Shown here piece by piece: positions 38,593 through 46,716 of a stretch of 55,233 nt of DNA. The translations under genes and the position numbers were made by a program. Source of the stretch: a virus; the IMG/VR virus record IMGVR_UViG_3300017613_001540, positions 1 through 55,233 of that record; one strand, given 5' to 3'. Position 1 is the stretch's first letter, and each line of letters starts with the position of its first letter. The notes beneath the pieces were generated by a model that worked only from the letters and a program-made list of their open reading frames with translations, was not told where the DNA came from and ran no database searches.

Positions 38593-41500
38593 TCAGAAGC
38601 TCCGAACTATAGGATCGGAAGCGGATAGGACGAATGCCAAGACGAGAAGGATGGGGTCTGAAGGTGCAGCAGCAGTCAGTAAGTTTGAGTCTGCATTGAC
38701 CAGCCTTCAGGCGAAGTTTACACAGGTTGGCGCATCAGCAGATAAGCTATTATCTGTAGGAACGCAGCTCGCGACAGCGGGTGCCGCGTTTGGTGCAGTC
38801 TCATTTTTCCCTATAAAATCAGCAGCGGATTTTGAGCGTCAGATGTCCAGAGTCGAGGCGGTAACTACAGGTGCGATTGGGAATATGGATGCGCTTGAAG
38901 CCAAGGCGAAGGAACTGGGCCGAACTACGGAATTCACGGCTGAACAGGTTGGGGAGGGAATGCAGTATCTTGGCTATGCTGGCCTTGAAGTAGGACAGGT
39001 GCTGGAATCGATCAGACCGGCCCTGAACCTTGCGGCAGCTGGTGAGGTGGAGGTTGGAGACGCTGCAAACTGGGCGACGAATATTATGACGGCGTTTGGG
39101 CTGGAGGTATCAGACCTCAGCCACATCATGGACGTCATGGCGTATACTGCGTCGAATTCGAATACTAATGTAGCACAGCTTGCGGATGCTTTGAAGTATG
39201 CGGGTAATATTTCAAGAACGGCGAAAGTGCCTTTTGAAGACGTAGCAGCTTTCCTCGGAGTCCTCGCGAAAAACGGTCTGTCGGCGTCGATTGCTGGAAC
39301 GAGTCTACGTGGAGTTCTCGCATCGCTTGCAGATCCCACGCCGAAAGTTGCGAAAGCATTGGAAGACCTTGGAGTAGAGGTCTCACGCACTACTGATGGA
39401 GGGATAGCTTTATCAAAGACACTTGCTGATATTGGAGCAGCAGAACCGGATGTTACAAAGTTTTTCCAGATCTTCAGAAGACTCGCGGCTGGTGCAGGAA
39501 GTGCTCTTGCGGAAAGTACCTTAGAGGTCGCAGATTTTACCGATGCTTTGACAGGACCGAGAGCACTGGGGGCAGCGGAGAAGATGCGCAAGGTTATTCA
39601 GGATAACCTTGTTGGAGCGGTCAAACTGCTGATCTCAGCTATTGTAGGCTTCATGATCGAGGCCGGTGAGCCGTTGTTAGTCACGCTTGCAGACATGACG
39701 AAGTCGTTAGCAACGGTGTTTTCAGGAATGGCGGCCTGGGTGAAAGAGAATCCCAAACTGACAACTACTTTGCTCAAGGTGTCAGCGGCTTTGGCGGCAC
39801 TGTTGATAGGGCTTGGGGCTATTGCCGTGCCTCTTGCACTCGTGACGAAGGCTTTTGCAGTTATTGGCGGAACATTTGCCACTTTGTTATTGCGTATCCC
39901 GCAGTTGATAGGTCTGTTTAAATCACTCGGTGTGATGATTGCATCAGTAACAGCGGCTGGAGGCTTGCTTTCAGCGGCATTCCCGATAGCGACGATACTT
40001 GCGACGACAACGGCGGTTTACAAGGCGACACAGGCGTATCTGGGCATGAGCGATGCCTTGAAGGAAGCAGCAGACGCACGAGAACGATTGCTGGAGCAGA
40101 GCAAGATGTTGGCGGAGAAGTATAAAGACTACGTTGACGTTGCGATTCCGGATGATTTGAAGGAGAAGACAAAAGCAGATCTCCAAGAGCTTGTATCGAA
40201 TCTTAGAAAATCCATTGTAGCATTGCGAAGCATGCGAGAACAGTGGGTAGAGACGGCGAAGGAGACAGAAGGAATTGAAGCAATCCCGACTGCTGCTGCT
40301 TTGAAGGCGCAAGAGGCAATTCGCGGGATCACTGAAAAACTGGAAGAAAGGCAGAAGGCGCTTGGGTTAGTGTCCCAAGAGCTGCAAGGTCTGGCAGATA
40401 TTGAAGCCAAGCAAGGAGCTGCGGCGGCGAAAAGCGCAAAGGATCAGGCTGATGCGGAGGCGAAACGACTTGAAGAAGCCAGGGCCAGGGCAGAGGCGGA
40501 GAAGGAGTTGCTTGCTGAAGTTGAAGAGTACCGACTTGAGAATATATTAGAAGGTCTGGCGAAGATAACGGCTGAAAGAGAAAAAGAGCTGGAGGAGTTC
40601 AGATCCAATTTGAGTAAGAAGGTTCAGGGAACAGAAGCGGCGAAGGCGATGGAAGCCGCAATCCATGCGAAGTATGATAAGCAGATTACTGATTTTAATA
40701 AAGCAGAGGCGGAAAAGGTATTTCAGAACCAGCAGCAGTTGGCTCAGGCAGAGTTGCAGTTGCTGGAGTCGACCAATAAGCAGAAACTGACATATTTGAA
40801 GAAACAGCTCGACGCAAATGAGATCACGATGCAGCAGTATTATGACGAAGCTGTGCTGATGATTCAGGCGGAAGGGCAGAAGCAAATTGATGCTCTCAAA
40901 GCACAGTTGGAGATGGTTCCGGATGCGGAGAAGCCACGCATTATGATTGATATTGAACTGGCGGAACAAGACATCGCACTACGGTTGCAGGAGTTAAATG
41001 AGCTGATTGAACAGGCGCATATTACCAGAGCGGAAGCGGCGAAGACTGCTGCCGATGATGAGATTGCTGAAAACAAGAGAATAGCAGATGCTGAGAAGTC
41101 AATTTTTGAAGAAAGAACTTCCGCAATGGGTCAGATGGCAACAGATTTTGGAGCCTTGTATGAAGCCACTGGAAGTAAGCGTAAGGAGTTCTTGATCGCG
41201 CAGAAAGCAGCTGCGATCGCAGAGACGATAATGAGCACGTACTCGGCGGCGCAGAAAGCATACGCAGCGTTCGTAGAGCTTCCGATTATAGGACCGGCGC
41301 TTGGAATAGCGGCGGCAGCGGCAGCGGTTGCAGCAGGTCTGGCGCGTGTTGAGTTGATCAGACGTCAGTCTGTTGCTGAAGGTGGCGAGATTGGTGGAAG
41401 ATCTCCGCATGCGAAGGCTGATAATATTCCGATATGGGCTACAGCAAAAGAGTGGATGATGCCTGTAGCGTCGGCGATGTATTATGGTGCGGATGTGATG

Positions 41501-41776
41501 CGAGGGATTCAGAAACGATTGTATCCGAAGGAAATGTTTTCAATGCTTAAGGTTCCAAGAGTTATGGTACCGACTCCACAGTATGCATATGCTGAGGGAG
41601 GGCAGGTGACTGGGAGTGCGGCAGCGCCGACTGGTGAAGAAAGCAGAGCTATAACTATCGTGAATGTGCTTGATACCAGTGAGTTTGACGCTTATCTGGC
41701 GACACCGGCTGGAGCAGATTCCGTGCTGAATATAATCAGCTCAAATCAGGATAGAATAAGGAGATTTGAGAAGTGA
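38519..41776 (+). CDS. Tail tape measure protein
   Basis: 1085 residues. Residues about 100-330 are a TP901-type tape measure core: FERQMSRVEAVTTGAIGNMD, LEAKAKELGRTTEFTAEQVG, MQYLGYAGLE, then NTNVAQLADALKYAG and the SIAGTSLRGVLASLADPTPK segment. Hydrophobic helices lie around 400-500. A long Glu/Lys/Ala coiled coil (about 540-870) follows and then more hydrophobic segments (about 900-950). By the usual 1.5 A per residue, the tail would be about 160 nm. Overlaps the next gene by 4 bases. Confidence 0.93.
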   Translation: MAKDVQLRLLIEAYDNAGRALTDVSQKLRTIGSEADRTNAKTRRMGSEGAAAVSKFESALTSLQAKFTQVGASADKLLSVGTQLATAGAAFGAVSFFPIKSAADFERQMSRVEAVTTGAIGNMDALEAKAKELGRTTEFTAEQVGEGMQYLGYAGLEVGQVLESIRPALNLAAAGEVEVGDAANWATNIMTAFGLEVSDLSHIMDVMAYTASNSNTNVAQLADALKYAGNISRTAKVPFEDVAAFLGVLAKNGLSASIAGTSLRGVLASLADPTPKVAKALEDLGVEVSRTTDGGIALSKTLADIGAAEPDVTKFFQIFRRLAAGAGSALAESTLEVADFTDALTGPRALGAAEKMRKVIQDNLVGAVKLLISAIVGFMIEAGEPLLVTLADMTKSLATVFSGMAAWVKENPKLTTTLLKVSAALAALLIGLGAIAVPLALVTKAFAVIGGTFATLLLRIPQLIGLFKSLGVMIASVTAAGGLLSAAFPIATILATTTAVYKATQAYLGMSDALKEAADARERLLEQSKMLAEKYKDYVDVAIPDDLKEKTKADLQELVSNLRKSIVALRSMREQWVETAKETEGIEAIPTAAALKAQEAIRGITEKLEERQKALGLVSQELQGLADIEAKQGAAAAKSAKDQADAEAKRLEEARARAEAEKELLAEVEEYRLENILEGLAKITAEREKELEEFRSNLSKKVQGTEAAKAMEAAIHAKYDKQITDFNKAEAEKVFQNQQQLAQAELQLLESTNKQKLTYLKKQLDANEITMQQYYDEAVLMIQAEGQKQIDALKAQLEMVPDAEKPRIMIDIELAEQDIALRLQELNELIEQAHITRAEAAKTAADDEIAENKRIADAEKSIFEERTSAMGQMATDFGALYEATGSKRKEFLIAQKAAAIAETIMSTYSAAQKAYAAFVELPIIGPALGIAAAAAAVAAGLARVELIRRQSVAEGGEIGGRSPHAKADNIPIWATAKEWMMPVASAMYYGADVMRGIQKRLYPKEMFSMLKVPRVMVPTPQYAYAEGGQVTGSAAAPTGEESRAITIVNVLDTSEFDAYLATPAGADSVLNIISSNQDRIRRFEK

Positions 41777-44700
41777 TAATAAATGATATCCTGACTTTGC
41801 CCCCGAACTGGAGCGCATCAGTGTACCTTGAAAGGTACTGGAAGACTGGGATACAGACGTCGATTGTAGGGAATGAGATACGAAGTGCTCTGTTTACGTA
41901 CCCACGTAAGTCATTGCAGTTTCGTGTGAATCCTTTCACATCGGCGGAGTCGGCGTTGTTGAAACGTGTGTTGTACCAGCGAATTCATCAGGTAGTAGGA
42001 GTTCCGTTTTGGATGGATCGCACGACACTGACTGCGCAGGCTGCCTCTGGGCAGAAGATCCTCCAGGTCGGGGCGACTGAGTACCGGAATTTTGAGGTCG
42101 GCGCTCCTTGCCTTATCTGGGGATCGTTTTCTTCGTATGAATATGGAGAGATAGCTTCGATAGCTGCGACTCAGATTACGCTGGTTGATAATCTTGCTGC
42201 GACTTGGGCACTTGGCTCAAGCGTATATCCGGTGTTACAAGGAAGGTTTGATTGGCAGCAGCAGACGCGTAGGCTGACCAGTGCAATTGGAGAGTTCAGC
42301 CTTAATGTGGAAGAAGCTTTTGATGTTGATATAGTTAAAGAATATTTAGGGGTGAATGAGTTCCCCCTTCACCAAGGGTTCCCGGTTATGGATATGGAGC
42401 CAAACTGGAGAGACGGGCTGAAGGAAGTCATTGCCCGACCTTATGACATCTGGAGCTTCCTTGGAAAAGAAACGGTAGACTTCTCGTATCTCGAAAGTTT
42501 GACAGGGATTGAGGCAAAGTACACGTTCGGCAGCAAGGCGGAGTTGTACGAACTGATCAAGTTTTTCGACTTTGTGCGTGGAAAATGGAAGAAGTTTTAT
42601 TTTCCGTCGTGGCAGAGAGATATTGAGGTGACATCAGCTGTTGGTGCAGCAGACTCGATTATTGACATTGAGGACATAGACTGGGATACGTACTGGGATT
42701 TAGGATATGAGGTCGGACCGGCTGGAAGTAATATTTTCTTGTTTGCTCCGGACGGAACGAAGGTTACGAGAAATATTCTCAGTGCTCCAACGCCAACGTC
42801 GTTGCAGCTCAGCGGGCCGACTGGGTTTAACTGTACTGCGGAAGAACTTGGATATCTGCTTGCATCGCTCATGCCGATCTCAAGGTTTGCAGACGACACG
42901 CTCAGAATTGAATATCTAACAGAGGACGTGTCCGAGGTGACGCTAAGAACAACCTCGATCCCACGCATCGATACGCGCGGACCAACAACGACGACCACCA
43001 CTTCAACGACTACGACCAGCACGACTACGACCAGCACGACGACTACGTCGACGACCTCAACTTCGACCAGTACGACCTCGACTTCGACCACGTCCACGTC
43101 GACAACGTCCACGACGATGACTTCGACGTCCACCACATCGACGACCGTCACAGAATCCACCACGTCGTCATCGACCACGACCAGCACCACATCGACGTCC
43201 ACGACCAGCTCGACCACCAGTACGACTGTCTCGACGACCAGCACGACCAGCACCACGTCGACCACTTCCACGTCTACCTCGACTTCGACCACGACCAGTA
43301 CTACCTCGTCGACCACGAGCACGACGGTCACCCAGACGACGACCTCGACTTCCACTTCGTCCACGTCATCGACCACAACGTCGTCCAGCACCACGACGAG
43401 CACAACGAGCACGACCACATCGAGCACGTCGTCGACGACCACTACGACGGTGGCTCAAGGACAGTGGCTCGGTGACTGGGCAAACAGGATTGAGCTTGAA
43501 GTCGATAATACGAATGTAGATTCGAACCTGTCTGACTTCCCGGTTCTGATCTACCTGTCATCTTCGTCTGGGATCACGAGCAAAGACGTCACGGATGTTT
43601 TTGACAAGCTGGCTTCTGACGCTAATCGATTTAAAATTGCAGTGACAGAATGTGATGGGCTGAGTCAGTGTCACGTAGAAATAGAGCGTTGGGTGGATGC
43701 CGACGAGGATGCATGGTTATGGGTCAAGGTTCCGAGTGTTTATGCTGGAACTACCACGACGTTGTATTTATATTATGATTCAGCCCAGCTTAAAAATTAT
43801 GATTACGTAGGGGACACTGACGGACATCAAATTTCTATGGTGGTGGATCTCTCTTCCGAAGGTACGTATGACACCACACACATACTAAGACCGCATGTCT
43901 TAAAAGAAGACGACGGCACTTACAAGATGTGGTATGGCGGATTTGATGGCTCAGATTATAGAATTATTTACTGCGATTCTGAAGATGGGTTATCGTGGTC
44001 GAATTTTGAAATGGTTGTAGACATCGGAGATGAAGGTACTTATGACACTGACAGAGCACTTGATCCTTGGGTAATTAAAGATGGCTCAACTTATAAAATG
44101 TGGTATCAAGGATATGATGGTTCTAATAATAGAGTAATTTATTGCGATTCATCTGATGGTAAAACTTGGTCAAACCATGAGATGGTTGTAGATCTTTCGG
44201 ATGAAGGAACATACGATACTGATTCCGCAGGGTGCTGTGCTGTTATCAAAGACGGCGCAACTTACAAGATGTGGTACTCAGGAAAGAATGCAGTGGTGAA
44301 TTACTCTATAATTTACTGCACGTCGTCTGACGGAAAGAGTTGGACAGGTCACACCCTTTGCTTTAAAGAAGGAGCCGAAGGAACATACGATTCGCAACGT
44401 TCTCAATGGCCTTGTGTTATTAAAGATGGCTCCACATATAAGCTGTGGTATGGAGGGTTTAACGGTTCTAACTGGAGAATCCTTTACTGTGCTTCGGCTA
44501 ATGGAACGAGTTGGTCAAGTCATCAGCTTTCGCTCGATATAAATTCACTTCCTTTGGTTGACTGGAATGGAGTTGTACGACCGACAGTTGTTAAGGACAC
44601 TGATCGATATGAGATGTGGTATTCTGGAAATGCTGGCCCTTATAGAGGGTGTCATACACATTCATTTGACGGAATTGAATGGCTTGCCAGAACGTGCGAA

Positions 44701-45429
44701 CAGGTCTGGGATGATGATTTTATCTTGGTCTGCCACATGGCACAAGACCCGAGTTCGGGAGCGGCAGATTTTATAAAAGACTCGACGCGGAATGAGAATC
44801 ATGGTCAAGCAACGGCAGGTATGACAAGTGCAGATTTGGTAGACGGAGCAATAGGAAAAGCGATTGACTTTGACGGGTCTGGGGATTGGATTGACCATGG
44901 TGACGACTCGTCGTTGGATATGGATGACGATTATACTCTGGAAGCCATAATAGAAGGAATTACTCCCGGTGTGAACATGATCGTCGTTGGTAGGTATAAT
45001 GATGGGGCGGCTGATGGTTTCTGCCTTTACTATCAAACGACATCAAATAAGATTGCTGCGGTTCACATGGATTCAGGCACTTATAATTTCGTATTAACCT
45101 TGCTTGGACACACGTCAGGATATCAGCACATAGCTGGAACGTTTGAAGCTGGGGTTGGTAGCGAACTGTGGAGAAATGGAGTTTCACAGGGTACAGACAA
45201 CACCCAGACAAGTGCTCTTGATACACATACGCAGGACTTTAGAATAGGTGCACAGGACGACTTAGGAAACGAAAGGGAGTATGCTGGTGAGCTTGATGAA
45301 ATAAGACTCTCAAAAATCGTTCGAGCTGATGAATGGATTAAAGCAACCTATTACAGTAATGACGATGCGTTGATCACGTTCTCAGATCCAGCTTACTCGA
45401 CAACCACGACTACAACCACCACGACGTAG
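41773..45429 (+). CDS. Giant distal tail/adhesin fusion protein
   Basis: 1218 residues. Residues 1-404 look like a distal tail component (FRVNPFTSAESALLKRVLYQ, FDFVRGKWKKFYFPSWQRDI; DUF2460-like place in the order). Residues about 405-559 are a Thr/Ser tract. About 565-685 fit DUF2341 (WANRIELEVDN, VLIYLSSSSGI, LWVKVPS). About 688-975 contain five or six YKMWYGGFDGS-type repeats with SWSN, as in five-bladed glycosidase-like propellers. About 980-1205 are a LamG/concanavalin fold (GKAIDFDGSGDWIDHGDDSS, LDEIRLSKIVR). Nine Thr end the chain. The C-terminal domains are typical sugar-binding units, so receptor binding is likely. Confidence 0.85.
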   Translation: MIINDILTLPPNWSASVYLERYWKTGIQTSIVGNEIRSALFTYPRKSLQFRVNPFTSAESALLKRVLYQRIHQVVGVPFWMDRTTLTAQAASGQKILQVGATEYRNFEVGAPCLIWGSFSSYEYGEIASIAATQITLVDNLAATWALGSSVYPVLQGRFDWQQQTRRLTSAIGEFSLNVEEAFDVDIVKEYLGVNEFPLHQGFPVMDMEPNWRDGLKEVIARPYDIWSFLGKETVDFSYLESLTGIEAKYTFGSKAELYELIKFFDFVRGKWKKFYFPSWQRDIEVTSAVGAADSIIDIEDIDWDTYWDLGYEVGPAGSNIFLFAPDGTKVTRNILSAPTPTSLQLSGPTGFNCTAEELGYLLASLMPISRFADDTLRIEYLTEDVSEVTLRTTSIPRIDTRGPTTTTTTSTTTTSTTTTSTTTTSTTSTSTSTTSTSTTSTSTTSTTMTSTSTTSTTVTESTTSSSTTTSTTSTSTTSSTTSTTVSTTSTTSTTSTTSTSTSTSTTTSTTSSTTSTTVTQTTTSTSTSSTSSTTTSSSTTTSTTSTTTSSTSSTTTTTVAQGQWLGDWANRIELEVDNTNVDSNLSDFPVLIYLSSSSGITSKDVTDVFDKLASDANRFKIAVTECDGLSQCHVEIERWVDADEDAWLWVKVPSVYAGTTTTLYLYYDSAQLKNYDYVGDTDGHQISMVVDLSSEGTYDTTHILRPHVLKEDDGTYKMWYGGFDGSDYRIIYCDSEDGLSWSNFEMVVDIGDEGTYDTDRALDPWVIKDGSTYKMWYQGYDGSNNRVIYCDSSDGKTWSNHEMVVDLSDEGTYDTDSAGCCAVIKDGATYKMWYSGKNAVVNYSIIYCTSSDGKSWTGHTLCFKEGAEGTYDSQRSQWPCVIKDGSTYKLWYGGFNGSNWRILYCASANGTSWSSHQLSLDINSLPLVDWNGVVRPTVVKDTDRYEMWYSGNAGPYRGCHTHSFDGIEWLARTCEQVWDDDFILVCHMAQDPSSGAADFIKDSTRNENHGQATAGMTSADLVDGAIGKAIDFDGSGDWIDHGDDSSLDMDDDYTLEAIIEGITPGVNMIVVGRYNDGAADGFCLYYQTTSNKIAAVHMDSGTYNFVLTLLGHTSGYQHIAGTFEAGVGSELWRNGVSQGTDNTQTSALDTHTQDFRIGAQDDLGNEREYAGELDEIRLSKIVRADEWIKATYYSNDDALITFSDPAYSTTTTTTTTT
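42985..43449 (+). repeat. Long Thr/Ser-coding low-complexity tract
   Basis: About 155 codons, nearly all Thr (ACG, ACC, ACT, ACA) and Ser (TCG, TCC, AGC, AGT), with rare Val, Met, Gln and Glu. The codons vary, so this is not a simple nucleotide microsatellite. It joins the distal tail domain to the adhesin domains. Confidence 0.9.
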
Positions 45430-45436
45430 GTGAGGA

Positions 45437-46273
45437 ATGGTAAGCCAAGATTTCATAGATGCGGAAAAAGATCAGGAGCGACGACCGGCAGAGCTATACC
45501 ACCTGTGGCAAACAGGAATTGTAGATAAGTATTTCACGTCCGGAGATGTTGCAGTGGTATATGACGGAGATACGTATCTTCCGGCGACGATCAAGCGAGG
45601 CAGCTTCCGACAGACGTCTACGATGGAAGAATCGAAGGTGACGATTGACTTCATAGATGTCGGGGAGCCGATGAGTGATTACATAGACCAGACGATTGTA
45701 GATACGGTGTGGATTAAGATCATGAAGATCCACCGTGATATGAGTCCGTTCGAAGCCAACATAAGATTTGTTGGAAGAGTAAAGACGGCGAGTTTTGAAG
45801 GATTGTCATTGAAAGTGACTGCGTCTGGTCTGAAGGGTCTCTTCAAGAAAGCAGTTCCACAATATCGATACCAGGCGACATGTAATCACCTGCTTTACAC
45901 GACTCCGTGCGGAATAGTTTCTACTGATTACGATTTTTCGGGAGTTGTGTCAGCTATATCGTCTGATGGATTGTATTTTGAGTCGACAGACATAGAGACG
46001 TTGATGATTGCTGCTGGAAAGAGCACTGATAATTGGACGAGATATGGATTTGCGCAATATGGAAACTACAAAAGAATGATTGCGAAGCAAGACGGTGCCG
46101 ATTTCTATCTAAGATACGCAATTCCGGGGCTGGAGGCAGGTCACACAGTGACAGTTTTTGCTGGCTGTGATGGGACGGTAGAGATGTGTTATGAGAAGTT
46201 TGACAACGTACTTAATTTTTTAGGGTTTACAGAGGTTCCATGGGACAATCCAGTAACGACAGCACTGGCTTAA
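45437..46273 (+). CDS. DUF2163-like tail hub protein
   Basis: 278 residues, start after AGGTGAGG. The N-terminal beta domain (YHLWQTGIVDKYFTSGDVAV, YLPATIKRGSFRQTS) and a later CNHLLYTTPCGI cysteine pair fit DUF2163/BR0599-like proteins of gene-transfer-agent-type tails. It is followed by NlpC/P60 and hub genes in the standard order. Overlaps the next gene by 34 bases. Confidence 0.78.
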   Translation: MVSQDFIDAEKDQERRPAELYHLWQTGIVDKYFTSGDVAVVYDGDTYLPATIKRGSFRQTSTMEESKVTIDFIDVGEPMSDYIDQTIVDTVWIKIMKIHRDMSPFEANIRFVGRVKTASFEGLSLKVTASGLKGLFKKAVPQYRYQATCNHLLYTTPCGIVSTDYDFSGVVSAISSDGLYFESTDIETLMIAAGKSTDNWTRYGFAQYGNYKRMIAKQDGADFYLRYAIPGLEAGHTVTVFAGCDGTVEMCYEKFDNVLNFLGFTEVPWDNPVTTALA

Positions 46274-46716
46274 CGAACTTTTTTGAGTCAGAAAAGAAGC
46301 AGCAACAGCTGCTGACAATCTTGAAGTCATGGGAAGGTACGCCGTATAAACATAAGACTGCGGTGAAGGGGAAGGGAGTTGACTGTATCCATTTCGTAGG
46401 AAGAGTGATGGTTGAAGTCGGAGTCCTGAGTAAGTTCGTGGTTCCAGACTATGCATCTGATTGGCACTTACACAGAACGAGCGAGCTGTTAAGCCAAGGG
46501 ATTAATCAGTTCCCTTTCTGTGAAGAATTTGATCCACGGGTCACTCCGCCTATGAATGGAGACATACTGCTTTTTAGATATGGGAGGGCGGCAGCACATG
46601 CGACTATTTATTTTGATGGGTATGTGTGGCAAGCGCTTGCAAGAAGTCGAGTTTTAAAAAATAGCCTACGTCTTGAGATAGACCGACTCTCGACTGGGTT
46701 TAGGATTAAAAAATAA
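46240..46716 (+). CDS. NlpC/P60 family tail peptidase
   Basis: 158 residues. WEGTPYKHKTAVKGKGVDCI places the catalytic Cys at 49, and RAAAHATIYFDG the His at 120. It likely cuts peptidoglycan peptides from the tail tip on DNA entry. A 12-bp palindromic core GCAAGCGCTTGC (46629-46640) lies inside its coding sequence (QALA). Confidence 0.88.
   Translation: MGQSSNDSTGLTNFFESEKKQQQLLTILKSWEGTPYKHKTAVKGKGVDCIHFVGRVMVEVGVLSKFVVPDYASDWHLHRTSELLSQGINQFPFCEEFDPRVTPPMNGDILLFRYGRAAAHATIYFDGYVWQALARSRVLKNSLRLEIDRLSTGFRIKK

Noticed and set aside
42597-43442. Minus-strand Val/Asp-rich ORF of 281 residues
   Set aside because: Mirror image of the Thr/Ser tract (ACG/ACC read as CGT/GGT) with no gene signals. 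Shorter mirrors opposite 35585-35785 and 35938-36138 are the same artefact.
46629-46640. Seventh palindrome copy, GCAAGCGCTTGC
   Set aside because: Only the 12-bp core is kept and it lies inside a well supported coding sequence (Gln-Ala-Leu-Ala), so chance is plausible.
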